From NCBI RefSeq assembly GCF_014641595.1, contig NZ_BMIA01000003.1:682001-746000 (forward strand): a stretch of 64,000 bases of DNA. The letters run 5' to 3'. The position numbers and the translations under genes are program-made. This DNA comes from Dyadobacter endophyticus. GTDB taxonomy: Bacteria; Bacteroidota; Bacteroidia; Cytophagales; Spirosomataceae. The notes below the pieces were generated by a model. That model had not been told where the DNA came from. It was given only the letters and a program-made list of their open reading frames with translations, and did not search any database. Shown one piece after another: positions 51,120 to 59,760 of the stretch (positions are counted from its first letter, which is position 1; each line of letters opens with the position of its first letter).

Positions 51120-52139
51120 ATGAAAATTCTCGTTACCGGAGGGGCCGGTTTTATCGGATCCCATACCGTGGTAGAGTTGCACAATGCAGGGTTCGAACCG
51201 GTCATTATCGACAACCTGTACAACTCCAATCTCAACGTTTTAGAAGGAATCAAAAAAATCACCGGCAAAACGTTTCCATTCTACGAAATCGATTGCAATG
51301 ATGCCGACAAGGTAAGGGCCTTGTTTGAAAAGGAAAAGTTCGACGGCGTGATCCATTTTGCGGCATACAAAGCTGTGGGTGAGTCGGTTGAAAAACCTTT
51401 GAACTACTACGAAAACAACCTGATTTCCCTTCTGGTGCTGCTTCGCGCCGCGAAGGAATTCAATGTCGATAAATTCGTATTCTCCTCGTCGTGTACGGTA
51501 TACGGCCAGCCCGAAAAGCTGCCGGTAACCGAAAGCACGCCGCGCCTGCCGGCCAACTCGCCGTATGGCAATACCAAGGCGATTGCCGAGGATATTATCC
51601 GCGATCACGTGCATTCAGCTCCGGGAATCAAGGCGATCTCGCTCCGGTATTTCAACCCCATCGGCGCACACGAAACATCGCTGATCGGCGAACTGCCGAA
51701 CGGCGTTCCGAGTAACCTGGTACCATTTATTACGCAGACGGCCGCCGGTCTTCGCAAGTCGCTCACCGTGTTCGGCAACGACTACAACACGCCCGACGGC
51801 ACCTGTATCCGTGACTTCATCCATGTGGTAGACCTCGCCAAGGCACACGTAAAGGCGCTCGACCTGCTCGAATCGCAGACGGATACTAACTATTATGATG
51901 TATTTAATGTAGGAACGGGCGAAGGTTATACCGTTTTGCAATTGATTAATACTTTTGAGGAAGTAAACGGCGTGAAACTCAACTATACCATCGGGCCACG
52001 CCGCGAGGGGGATGTCGAGCAAATCTACGCGCAGTCCGACAAAGTAAATAATATAATGAAATGGCGTGCCGAAAAAACCATGGCCGAAGCACTGCGCGAT
52101 GCATGGAACTGGCAACTAAAATTAACAGCTGAAAAATGA
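51120..52139 (+). CDS. galE: UDP-glucose 4-epimerase
   Basis: A 339-residue extended SDR that interconverts UDP-glucose and UDP-galactose. NAD motif ILVTGGAGFIGSHTVVEL; catalytic SSSCTVYGQPEKLPV (Ser/Thr) and NSPYGNTKAIAEDII (Tyr-x-x-x-Lys); substrate loop SLRYFNPIGAHETSLIGE. Length is normal for GalE. Its stop overlaps the rfbB start (ATGA, 52136-52139), so both belong to a sugar-nucleotide operon. It may feed envelope polysaccharide. Confidence 0.92.
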   Translation: MKILVTGGAGFIGSHTVVELHNAGFEPVIIDNLYNSNLNVLEGIKKITGKTFPFYEIDCNDADKVRALFEKEKFDGVIHFAAYKAVGESVEKPLNYYENNLISLLVLLRAAKEFNVDKFVFSSSCTVYGQPEKLPVTESTPRLPANSPYGNTKAIAEDIIRDHVHSAPGIKAISLRYFNPIGAHETSLIGELPNGVPSNLVPFITQTAAGLRKSLTVFGNDYNTPDGTCIRDFIHVVDLAKAHVKALDLLESQTDTNYYDVFNVGTGEGYTVLQLINTFEEVNGVKLNYTIGPRREGDVEQIYAQSDKVNNIMKWRAEKTMAEALRDAWNWQLKLTAEK

Positions 52140-53191
52140 AAAAAATCCTGATTACAGGCGGAGCGGGTTTCATCGGCTCACATGTCGTGCGCCGGTTTGT
52201 CAACTTCCACCCCGAATATCATATCTATAACCTCGACGCGCTTACGTACGCAGGTAACCTCGAAAACCTGCGAGACATCGAGAATGCGCCGAATTATACA
52301 TTCGTAAAAGGTGATATCGTCGACGCGGCGTTTGTCGACAAGCTGTTTACCGACAACGATTTCCACGGCGTGGTACACCTCGCGGCGGAAAGCCATGTGG
52401 ACCGTTCGATCTCCGATCCGATGTCGTTTGTTATGACCAACGTCGTTGGAACCGTAAACCTGTTGAATGCTGCTAAAAAAGCATGGAAGGACGATTTCAT
52501 CGACCGCCGTTTCTACCACGTTTCAACCGACGAGGTTTACGGTGAACTGCACGATCCGGGTACATTCTTCGTGGAAACAACCAGTTACGACCCGCGTTCG
52601 CCTTACTCGGCTTCAAAGGCGTCGTCAGATCATTTTGTAAGAGCCTATCATAATACCTACAAGCTGCCGGTTGTTATCTCAAACTGTTCCAACAACTACG
52701 GCCCCAACCATTTCCCCGAGAAGCTGATCCCGCTGATGATCCACAACATCATCCAGAAAAAACCGCTTCCTGTGTACGGAAAAGGCGAAAATATCCGCGA
52801 CTGGTTGTTCGTGGAAGACCACGCGATCGCGATCGACGTCATTTTCCATAACGGGGTGAATGGCGATACCTATAATATCGGCGGCCACAACGAGTGGAAG
52901 AATATCGACCTCGTACATTTGCTTTGCAGCATCATGGATCATAAGCTCGGCCGTAGCGAAGGCGAAAGCGTGCAGCTGATCACGTACGTGACCGACCGCG
53001 CCGGGCATGACCTGCGCTACGCGATCGACGCCACAAAATTATCGGAAGAACTTGGCTGGAAACCTTCATTGCAGTTCGCCGAAGGTCTGGAAAGAACGGT
53101 TGACTGGTATCTCTCGAATCAGGAATGGCTGAACAACGTAACCTCCGGCAACTACCAGAAATATTATGATGAAATGTATCAGGATAGATAG
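52136..53191 (+). CDS. rfbB: dTDP-glucose 4,6-dehydratase
   Basis: A 351-residue extended SDR making dTDP-4-keto-6-deoxyglucose. NAD motif ILITGGAGFIGSHVVRRF; FYHVSTDEVYGELHDPG supplies the Thr/Asp-Glu pair, SPYSASKASSDHFVRAY the Tyr and Lys, and NCSNNYGPNHFPEKLIPL the substrate loop typical of RmlB. It overlaps galE by 4 bp; rfbA follows after 35 bp. The later enzymes of rhamnose synthesis (RfbC, RfbD) are not in the window. Confidence 0.94.
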   Translation: MKKILITGGAGFIGSHVVRRFVNFHPEYHIYNLDALTYAGNLENLRDIENAPNYTFVKGDIVDAAFVDKLFTDNDFHGVVHLAAESHVDRSISDPMSFVMTNVVGTVNLLNAAKKAWKDDFIDRRFYHVSTDEVYGELHDPGTFFVETTSYDPRSPYSASKASSDHFVRAYHNTYKLPVVISNCSNNYGPNHFPEKLIPLMIHNIIQKKPLPVYGKGENIRDWLFVEDHAIAIDVIFHNGVNGDTYNIGGHNEWKNIDLVHLLCSIMDHKLGRSEGESVQLITYVTDRAGHDLRYAIDATKLSEELGWKPSLQFAEGLERTVDWYLSNQEWLNNVTSGNYQKYYDEMYQDR

Positions 53192-53226
53192 TCCTGTCAT
53201 TTCTTTACTCAATTGAAACTCTATTT

Positions 53227-54093
53227 ATGAAAGGCATTATTCTGGCCGGCGGTTCCGGTACGAGGTTACACCCGCTTACATTGGCAGTCAGCAAACAGCT
53301 CATGCCTGTTTACGACAAACCGATGATATATTACCCGCTGTCCATCCTGATGCTGGCGGGTATCCGTGAGATCCTGATTATTTCGACCCCGCACGACCTG
53401 CCGCATTTCGAAAAGCTGCTTGGCGACGGAAGCCGCCTTGGCTGCCAGTTCAGCTATGCCGTGCAACCAAGTCCGGACGGTCTTGCACAGGCATTCATTA
53501 TCGGTGAAGAATTCATCGGCGATGATAAAGTAGCGTTGATCCTCGGCGATAATATTTTCTACGGATCGGGGCTTTCGACATTGCTTCAATCCAACAACGA
53601 TCCCGACGGCGGCGTGATCTTTGCCTACCAGGTACACGATCCTGAGCGTTACGGCGTTGTAGAGTTTGATAAATCCAATCATGTGATTTCCATTGAAGAA
53701 AAACCGGTGGAACCGAAATCCAATTATGCGGTGCCTGGTTTGTACTTCTACGACAACGACGTAGTTGAAATAGCTAAAACTATCCCTCCATCACCGCGCG
53801 GCGAGCTTGAAATTACAGACGTGAACCGGGTTTACCTCGAACGCGGCAAACTGAAAGTAGGTGTCCTCAACCGCGGTACGGCGTGGCTCGATACGGGCAC
53901 ATTCCAATCGCTGATGCAGGCCGGGCAGTTCGTTCAGGTTATCGAAGAAAGGCAAGGTTTAAAAGTGGGCTGTATTGAGGAGATCGCATACCGCATGGGC
54001 TTTATTAATGCAGAACAATTGCGTGAAATCGCCCGGCCTCTTTTGAAGAGCGGCTATGGCACTTATCTCGAACGCATTGTAGCCCATGCCTGA
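53227..54093 (+). CDS. rfbA: Glucose-1-phosphate thymidylyltransferase
   Basis: A 288-residue nucleotidyltransferase that makes dTDP-glucose from dTTP and glucose-1-phosphate. The signature ILAGGSGTRLHPLTLAVSKQ is perfect, followed by MPVYDKPMIYYPLSIL and LILGDNIFYGSGL, with GTAWLDTGTFQSLMQAG late in the protein. Length is standard. It supplies the substrate of RfbB and is in the same operon. Confidence 0.94.
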   Translation: MKGIILAGGSGTRLHPLTLAVSKQLMPVYDKPMIYYPLSILMLAGIREILIISTPHDLPHFEKLLGDGSRLGCQFSYAVQPSPDGLAQAFIIGEEFIGDDKVALILGDNIFYGSGLSTLLQSNNDPDGGVIFAYQVHDPERYGVVEFDKSNHVISIEEKPVEPKSNYAVPGLYFYDNDVVEIAKTIPPSPRGELEITDVNRVYLERGKLKVGVLNRGTAWLDTGTFQSLMQAGQFVQVIEERQGLKVGCIEEIAYRMGFINAEQLREIARPLLKSGYGTYLERIVAHA

Positions 54094-54132
54094 CGGGCAT
54101 CGGCACCGGGAGTAGCACATTATCATATTCGA

Positions 54133-54774
54133 ATGAAGTTTTTGGTAGAGGAAATCGAAGAATATTCCGCGGCCCACACGGAGGAAGAGAATGCATTGCT
54201 GAAATCCCTCAACAGGGACACCCATGCCAACGTTCTCAGCCCCCGTATGCTCTCCGGGCATGTGCAGGGCAGGTTCCTTTCTATGATTTCCAGGATGATC
54301 CGGCCCGACCGCATTCTGGAAATCGGCACTTACACCGGCTACTCGGGCATTTGCTTTTGTGAAGGCCTTAACCCTGGTGGAAAACTAGTTACCATCGATG
54401 TGAACGAAGAACTCGAAACCTTCACCAGACGGTATTTCGACCAAACGCCTTTTAAGGACCAGATCGACTACCGCATCGGCAATGCGCTGGATATTATCCC
54501 TACGCTCACCGATACGTTCGACCTGGTGTTCATCGATGCGGATAAAATCAACTATTCTTCTTATTTTAACCTCTGCCTCGAAAAAGTACGCAAAGGCGGT
54601 TTCCTGATCGCCGACAATGTGCTTTGGAGCGGCAAAGTAGTTGAACCGTTAAAAAAGGCAGACAAAGACACGCAGGCATTGCTGGATTTCAACCGGATGG
54701 TCCATGAAGATCCCCGGGTTTCCAATATCCTCCTACCAATCCGCGACGGGTTGATGATTCTTCAGAAATTATAG
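54133..54774 (+). CDS. SAM-dependent O-methyltransferase (catechol/caffeoyl-CoA type)
   Basis: A 213-residue enzyme of the metal-dependent O-methyltransferase family. Motif: PDRILEIGTYTGYSGICFCE for SAM, VTIDVNEELETFTRRYF for the ribose Glu, VFIDADKINYSSYFNLCL and ADNVLWSGKVVEP with the metal-binding Asp/Asn. It methylates a catechol-like or similar hydroxyl. It is 39 bp behind rfbA and 29 bp ahead of the MltD-like gene on the same strand; a link to sugar nucleotides is not obvious. Substrate unknown. Confidence 0.9.
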   Translation: MKFLVEEIEEYSAAHTEEENALLKSLNRDTHANVLSPRMLSGHVQGRFLSMISRMIRPDRILEIGTYTGYSGICFCEGLNPGGKLVTIDVNEELETFTRRYFDQTPFKDQIDYRIGNALDIIPTLTDTFDLVFIDADKINYSSYFNLCLEKVRKGGFLIADNVLWSGKVVEPLKKADKDTQALLDFNRMVHEDPRVSNILLPIRDGLMILQKL

Positions 54775-54803
54775 TACTCAATAGTCAGGCATTTTTACTT
54801 TTT

Positions 54804-57341
54804 ATGGCCAGAACTTCCACTAACATCATCTCTTTTGTTATCGTCCTGCTGCTGACCGGCAAGGCAGCTTTTGCACAGGCACCCGAAATCCCTTCCAGCG
54901 TCTCTTTCGGCGGTATTACCGTGAAATTCGACAGAAGCGCCCAGGATATCATCGAGGAAGACGTCAAAAGCCTGATGTCGAACCGGAAGTTTTGGGAAGA
55001 AAAAATGGATCGGGCCATTATGCACTTTCCGATCGTGGAAGGCATCTTAATGGACGAAGAAGTGCCTATCGACTTCAAATACCTGGCCGTTCAGGAAAGC
55101 TCTTTCCGCCCCGACGTTGTTTCAAGCTCAAATGCAGTCGGTTACTGGCAGTTCAAACCCGAAACCGCACGTGAACTCAACCTGCGTGTGGATCATGATG
55201 TGGATGAACGAAAGAATATCAGCTCCTCAACACACGCCGCCGCCTGGTATTTGAAAAAGAACAACCAGCAATTCAATAACTGGGTTACCACATTGTATTC
55301 TTATTACCAAGGTGCGGGAGGTGTGAAGAAGGTCGTTCCAGCGAGTTGGGCGTACGCACGTGAAGTGACGCTCAATGGGAAAACCGACCGCTATATGCTC
55401 CGCTTTTTTGCCCACAAAATCGCATTGGAATCAGGCATTGAACGGTACAAATCGCCGAATGCCTATGTTCTGATGGAATCGGATTATGGCAAAGGCCAGT
55501 CGCTCGACGAGATCGCCAGATCACTGGGAGTTCCCGCAGGAGAGCTTAAAAGCCATAATAAATGGCTTAATGACGATAAAGTACCCAACGACCGCGAGTA
55601 CCTCATCACCCTGCCCGTGCCGGTAGATCAGGTTGCGAGCGTTCGTGAAAAGCTTTCACTGCCACCCCGTCAGACAGCCGTTGCTTCGGTTTACGAGGAC
55701 ACCGGGTTCCCAGTCCTGAAAAAATCGGCCATTCAACTGCAAGAGCCTAATTCCCCCACACTTTACGAAATTAACGGCTTGCCGGGTATTGAAGCCCGTG
55801 CCGGCGACAAACCTAAAACATTGGCCAAAGCGGCAGGTATACGTACACCGCGTTTTATGCGCTACAACGACCTGCTCGCAGATATGCAGCTCGTTCCCGG
55901 GCAGGTATATTACCTCTCGCGCAAGCACAAGAAGGCGGACGCCCCATCCCACATTGCCCGCCCGGGCGACACATGGCTGAGCGTTTCGCAGCAATATGGT
56001 ATCCGATTGGTGAGCCTTTTGAAATTCAACCGTACAACAAGCCGCAACTACCCTATTCAAACCGGCCAGGTACTGTTTCTGAACAAAAAGCGGCCTCGCA
56101 AGCAGCCTATCGAGATCGTTGCGCCGCCACAGCCGACTACGCCCGCCAAAAGGGATTCGATCATCGCCACGGCCGGCGCAACGGTCGTTCCCGAAAAAGC
56201 ACCTGTTTCTGCTACCACATCGCCGACCGCCGCGAACAGTAATGTTCCGAGCAATCCATCCGGTCGCAAGAAATACACACCGGTTTTAGTGGAAAAAAAT
56301 GAAAGCGGCGCAGCAAAGGAAACTGAACCCGCCACGACGCCTGCCGGAACTGTCGCTTCTACCGGAAAAGCTACAACCAATGCAGCCGGCCTGTACAAAC
56401 CGTCCGCTCCGGCTACCAAAACGCCTGTCGCAGGGACGCCTGCCGCAGGGACGCCTGCGAATACCAACGACCGCGTGGTTATTATTACGCAGGATGATAC
56501 CAACAGCACATTCAAATCAAACGATGAGGATAAATCGGCCGGTAAATCCAGCACAGCTAGCAAAGTTGTGACACCAAGTGCTACCCGTACGACCGCGTCC
56601 TCCGGCTCCGTGTACACCCGGATGCGTTCGGAACGCGCCGAAGTCGAAAAAGAAACTCCTACGAAAAAAGAGACCGAGCCCGCCAAATGGAGCAGCGCCG
56701 GAGAAAAAGATGAGGTCACCGCTTCGGCGGCTACGAGTTACCATACGGTACAACCCGGCGACACCTATTTCGGCATTGCGAGCAAGTACAATCTGTCATT
56801 GCGTGAATTGCTGACCATCAACAACCGTTCCGCGCAAAGCCGCCTGGTATCGGGCCAACGACTGCTTGTATCAAAAACAGGTGAAGAAACGGCGCGTGCC
56901 GAGGCTCCTGAGCCAAGCAAAGTAGCAGTAGAACGCCCAGCTCCTGCCTCAACTTTTAGAACACCGGAAGAGATTAAGGAGGAAACACGCCTTTCGGCAA
57001 CACCTGGGAGTGAATTCCATACCGTTCAAAGCGGACAGACTTATTACAGCATTTCAAAAGCTTACAATATTTCCATCAAGGAACTGCTCGAATTAAATAA
57101 CCTGAGTGATTCGGATCGCTTGAAATCTGGTCAGAAACTGCGTGTGCGAAGAGGAGAAGGAGGTGAAACAGAGGCTGGAAACCAGCCGTCAGCTGCACAA
57201 ACACACACCGTCGCGCCAGGCGAAACGCTCTTCCGCATTGCTCAAAACTACCATACAAACGTGGAAGACATCAAGAAATTAAACAATATGTCCGGAAACA
57301 GTGTTATGGTGGGACAAAAACTTAAAATACCTCAGCAATAG
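54804..57341 (+). CDS. MltD-like lytic transglycosylase with LysM repeats
   Basis: An 845-residue exported protein with a signal peptide (SFVIVLLLTGKAAFAQ). Residues ~70-180 are an SLT domain with the catalytic Glu98 in YLAVQESSFRPDVVSSSN and GYWQFKPETARELN. About five LysM-like segments follow: near residues 228-272 and 383-426 (both divergent), then three clear copies near 646-690, 738-781 and 800-845. Between the second and third lies a Thr/Pro/Ala-rich linker of ~200 residues with a five-residue tandem repeat (56421-56459). It should cleave peptidoglycan glycan strands. Co-directional with the sugar-nucleotide genes upstream. Confidence 0.9.
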   Translation: MARTSTNIISFVIVLLLTGKAAFAQAPEIPSSVSFGGITVKFDRSAQDIIEEDVKSLMSNRKFWEEKMDRAIMHFPIVEGILMDEEVPIDFKYLAVQESSFRPDVVSSSNAVGYWQFKPETARELNLRVDHDVDERKNISSSTHAAAWYLKKNNQQFNNWVTTLYSYYQGAGGVKKVVPASWAYAREVTLNGKTDRYMLRFFAHKIALESGIERYKSPNAYVLMESDYGKGQSLDEIARSLGVPAGELKSHNKWLNDDKVPNDREYLITLPVPVDQVASVREKLSLPPRQTAVASVYEDTGFPVLKKSAIQLQEPNSPTLYEINGLPGIEARAGDKPKTLAKAAGIRTPRFMRYNDLLADMQLVPGQVYYLSRKHKKADAPSHIARPGDTWLSVSQQYGIRLVSLLKFNRTTSRNYPIQTGQVLFLNKKRPRKQPIEIVAPPQPTTPAKRDSIIATAGATVVPEKAPVSATTSPTAANSNVPSNPSGRKKYTPVLVEKNESGAAKETEPATTPAGTVASTGKATTNAAGLYKPSAPATKTPVAGTPAAGTPANTNDRVVIITQDDTNSTFKSNDEDKSAGKSSTASKVVTPSATRTTASSGSVYTRMRSERAEVEKETPTKKETEPAKWSSAGEKDEVTASAATSYHTVQPGDTYFGIASKYNLSLRELLTINNRSAQSRLVSGQRLLVSKTGEETARAEAPEPSKVAVERPAPASTFRTPEEIKEETRLSATPGSEFHTVQSGQTYYSISKAYNISIKELLELNNLSDSDRLKSGQKLRVRRGEGGETEAGNQPSAAQTHTVAPGETLFRIAQNYHTNVEDIKKLNNMSGNSVMVGQKLKIPQQ

Positions 57342-57352
57342 GCTGTTCAATT

Positions 57353-57952
57353 ATGATTCTCATTGAAAATACGTGCATTAGCGACGACATCGAAGACCAG
57401 GAGTTTGTCTGTAATCTCGACAAATGCAAAGGCGCATGCTGTGTGGAGGGGGATTCCGGCGCCCCGCTGGATGAGGGTGAACTCGCGATTCTCGATGAGA
57501 TCTATCCCCAAGTCGCGCCATACCTGACAGAGGCAGGCAAAGAGGTGATCGCCGCGGAAGGCACCTGGACCAAAGACTGGGACGGCGACTACGTGACCCC
57601 CGTTATTAATGGCCGTGAATGCGCCTACGCCATTTACGACCAGAAGGGCATTCTCAAATGCGGCATCGAGGAAGCTTACAACGATGGCAAGATCAGCTAT
57701 AAAAAACCGATTTCCTGCCATTTGTATCCGATCCGGGTTACTAAATATGAGCAGTACCACGCGCTCAACTACGACCGCTGGGAAATATGCAGCCCCGCGT
57801 GCAGCTTGGGTCAGCAACTGAAAGTCCCGGTTTACAAATTCCTGAAAGACCCGCTTATCCGCGCTTATGGTGAGGATTGGTACCGCCAGCTTTCACACGA
57901 AATCGACGAAAGACAACAGGCCCGCGTCAACGAGCATGAAAAAGGGAAATGA
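57353..57952 (+). CDS. DUF3109 family protein
   Basis: A 199-residue cytoplasmic protein of the DUF3109 family, found mainly in Bacteroidota. Conserved cysteines are CISDD, FVCNLDKCKGACCVEGD, NGRECAYAIYDQKG, LKCGIEEAYNDG, SCHLYPIRV and ICSPACSLGQ, which suggests a metal or Fe-S site, related to the YkgJ-type CxxxCxxCC pattern. Function unknown. It starts 11 bp after the MltD-like gene and overlaps the ATL gene by 17 bp. Confidence 0.87.
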   Translation: MILIENTCISDDIEDQEFVCNLDKCKGACCVEGDSGAPLDEGELAILDEIYPQVAPYLTEAGKEVIAAEGTWTKDWDGDYVTPVINGRECAYAIYDQKGILKCGIEEAYNDGKISYKKPISCHLYPIRVTKYEQYHALNYDRWEICSPACSLGQQLKVPVYKFLKDPLIRAYGEDWYRQLSHEIDERQQARVNEHEKGK

Positions 57953-58268
57953 CTTTTTCAATGACGTTTACGACGTGGTAAGGCAAATACCGCCGGGGCG
58001 TGCGACGTCGTATGGAGCCATAGCGGCATACCTCGGACAGAAACGCGGCGCCCGGCAGGTGGGCTGGGCAATGGGCGGCAGTTACCATGAAGAAGGGCTT
58101 CCGGCCCACCGTGTGGTAAACAAAGCCGGCGAGCTCAGTGCCAGCCAGCTTTTCGAGACGCCAACCACCATGCAGGAGAGGCTCGAAAGCGAGGGCGTGA
58201 AAGTAGAAAACAACCGCATTGTAAACTGGGAGCAATGCTTCTGGGATCCCGAAAAAGAATTGCATTGA
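57936..58268 (+). CDS. Alkyltransferase-like (ATL) protein, MGMT family without the reactive Cys
   Basis: About 110 residues from MKKGNDFFNDVYDVVRQIP, overlapping the DUF3109 gene. It has the MGMT DNA-binding domain: IPPGRATSYGAIAAYLGQKR, ARQVGWAMGG and LPAHRVVNKAGELS. The PCHR motif of active methyltransferases is PAHR here, so the acceptor Cys is replaced by Ala. Such ATL proteins bind O6-alkylguanine and hand it to nucleotide excision repair. It is the last gene of a seven-gene run and is closed by a strong terminator. Confidence 0.9.
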   Translation: MKKGNDFFNDVYDVVRQIPPGRATSYGAIAAYLGQKRGARQVGWAMGGSYHEEGLPAHRVVNKAGELSASQLFETPTTMQERLESEGVKVENNRIVNWEQCFWDPEKELH

Positions 58269-58271
58269 CAT

Positions 58272-58308
58272 AAAAAATCCCGGTCTCTACAAAAGACCGG
58301 GATTTTTT
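58272..58308. terminator. Strong bidirectional terminator
   Basis: AAAAAATCCCGGTCT (58272-58286) and AGACCGGGATTTTTT (58294-58308) form a perfect 15-bp stem around a 7-nt loop, with T runs on both strands. It ends the galE-to-ATL run from the left and the small minus-strand gene from the right. Confidence 0.9.
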
Positions 58309-58321
58309 ATGGGCTCCGCGC

Positions 58322-58720
58322 TCATTGCAGCGAGATTACTTTGGAACTGGTGCTCTCGATGTTCACTTCCTTTACCTTTTTATCTTTCTTGTGCGATAGT
58401 TCAAAATAGTAAGTTCCGTCGTTCATTTCGTCGAGATTGAACACGCGACGGTACTTCGTATCATGATCGTTGAATACCTCCGAATAATAGATCTTACCGG
58501 CTTTGTCTTTCAACACCACGCGCAGTCTTTCATTTTCGCTTTTATCTACCGACAACCGCACTTTATTGCTGTCGCCGACTTTGTACAATGCAGCGTCAAA
58601 AGTCACCGCGCTGGCGGCTTCTTTTTCTTCTTTACTTTTCTTTTTGTCTGCCGCAAAAGAGGTGAAAGACAATGTGAGCGCGAAGGCGCTGGTCAGGATG
58701 GAAACAATGGAGATTTTCAT
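58322..58720 (-). CDS. Small secreted protein with beta-sandwich-like C-terminus
   Basis: A 132-residue protein with a signal peptide (ILTSAFALTLSFTSFAAD). A Lys/Glu-rich linker (KKKSKEEKEAASA) leads to a strand-rich domain with RLRVVLKDKAGKIYYSEVFN and MNDGTYYFELSHKKDKKVKE, reminiscent of the DUF3244-type or sorting-tail beta-sandwiches of Bacteroidota. It is basic overall. I do not assign a function. It lies downstream of a strong hairpin (58781-58824) on the minus strand. Confidence 0.65.
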   Translation of the reverse strand: MKISIVSILTSAFALTLSFTSFAADKKKSKEEKEAASAVTFDAALYKVGDSNKVRLSVDKSENERLRVVLKDKAGKIYYSEVFNDHDTKYRRVFNLDEMNDGTYYFELSHKKDKKVKEVNIESTSSKVISLQ

Positions 58721-58773
58721 GGCTATAAGTATTTAAAGTTTGGATCTGTACAATCGCACAGTTGACTTTAAAT

Positions 58774-58824
58774 AAAAAAAGGATGTGCCAAACTTGGTTT
58801 CAATAACCAAACTTCGGCACATCC
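58774..58824 (-). terminator. Terminator-like hairpin upstream of the small secreted protein gene
   Basis: GGATGTGCC (58781-58789) pairs with GGCACATCC (58816-58824), with a further imperfect inner stem (GGTT/AACC) around TCAAT. On the minus strand the stem is followed by seven T residues (58780-58774). It probably ends the transcript of the 58987-59559 gene. Confidence 0.65.
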
Positions 58825-58936
58825 AACTATTAATACACTGATAATGAGCAGCTTACTATTATTTTCAAAAATTTTCCTTCTACTACTTGTCGGATAGGAG
58901 GCTGTTCAGAACCGAACATTTGTGCCTGAAACCGAA

Positions 58937-58970
58937 CGCTTTAAAGCGGCACGCAGGCGTGCGGCACGCC
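58937..58970. repeat. Cluster of overlapping palindromes
   Basis: CGCTTTAAAGCG (58937-58948) is a perfect palindrome. It is followed at once by GCACGC-AG-GCGTGC (58949-58962), then by GGCGTGC-G-GCACGCC (58956-58970). The last two share the GCGTGC arm, so only one can form at a time. The cluster sits 16 bp downstream of the stop of the 58987-59559 gene. Confidence 0.55.
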
Positions 58971-58986
58971 CACGTGGTTACGCGGG

Positions 58987-59559
58987 TTAAATTTTTCCTC
59001 TGCTTTCGTTCGCAATTTTCTGGATCATCGGCAGCCTGCTAGCAGGTATCGGATGGCGATAGTCCCAAAAAGCCGAAACGCATACGATCTTCCATTGCCC
59101 GCCGATTTTTTCCAGCAGCCTTACTTCCTTGCTATGGTGAAAATTCTTTTCTGACTTATCGCTGTTAAACTGGTCCCAGGTAAGATAGGCTACATCGTCG
59201 TCGTAGAACTTGAAAATCATATTCTTACGCTCCACGATCGGGTGGCTGGATACAGGTTCGGGATTATCCTGAATATATTTTCCAACCTGCTTGTTGATAT
59301 CCGCCCAGCCTACATTGGAATCAAAGGTGCCATCATCATTGCTCCAAGCCTGAAAGGCATAGTCTGTCTGTGCATAATTCGCCTTCCAGGCAGCAAAGTC
59401 CCGGGCGAAGAATGACTTTGTTTCATTCTCTATGACTGCTTTAATCGCTTGTTTTTCCTTTTCAAGATTGGCTTGACGGCTAGCTTCCTCTTCTGCGGCT
59501 TTGTCCTTGCAGGATATACAGAATATCATGCACAACAACATAACTGACAGTGTTTTCAT
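58987..59559 (-). CDS. NTF2-like lipoprotein, function unknown
   Basis: A 190-residue lipoprotein; the lipobox is FCISC (Cys at 17). A charged coiled-coil-like part (KAAEEEASRQANLEKEKQA) leads to an NTF2/DUF4440-type domain: AVIENETKSFFARDFAAWKA, then strands with NMIFKFYDDDVAYLTWDQF and GGQWKIVCVSAFWDYRH. No active site can be named. It is related in fold, not clearly in sequence, to the NTF2-like protein near 4.2 kb. Standalone. Confidence 0.7.
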   Translation of the reverse strand: MKTLSVMLLCMIFCISCKDKAAEEEASRQANLEKEKQAIKAVIENETKSFFARDFAAWKANYAQTDYAFQAWSNDDGTFDSNVGWADINKQVGKYIQDNPEPVSSHPIVERKNMIFKFYDDDVAYLTWDQFNSDKSEKNFHHSKEVRLLEKIGGQWKIVCVSAFWDYRHPIPASRLPMIQKIANESRGKI

Positions 59560-59684
59560 ATTGCAAAAGTTTAGTTTGTTAAATAAATAACCGAACTCAA
59601 TCTTTCAACAAAACATCCATCAGGTGGCATGAGATACACGCCTGATTTTATCAGAAAGTTAATATTTTTTTGAATATATGCAAG

Positions 59685-59719
59685 AAAAAGCCCTGAAAAT
59701 GTGTAACCGTTTCCAGGGC
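59685..59719 (-). terminator. Terminator of the sodium/solute symporter gene
   Basis: On the minus strand GCCCTGGAAA (59719-59710) faces TTTTCAGGGC (59699-59690) around a 10-nt loop, then TTTTTC (59689 down). One G/T mispair lies in the stem. Confidence 0.65.
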
Positions 59720-59760
59720 CGATGCATATTAACGCCTTTGATGTTGTAACCAGCTCTTCC

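Noticed and set aside
51186..51200. GGGTTCGAACC, similar to a tRNA T-loop
   Set aside because: It is coding sequence of galE (Gly-Phe-Glu-Pro), and no cloverleaf can be drawn around it.
56057..56719. 220-codon frame opposite the MltD-like linker
   Set aside because: It mirrors the Thr/Pro/Ala-rich linker and its apparent hydrophobic runs come from reverse-complemented Ala/Thr codons.
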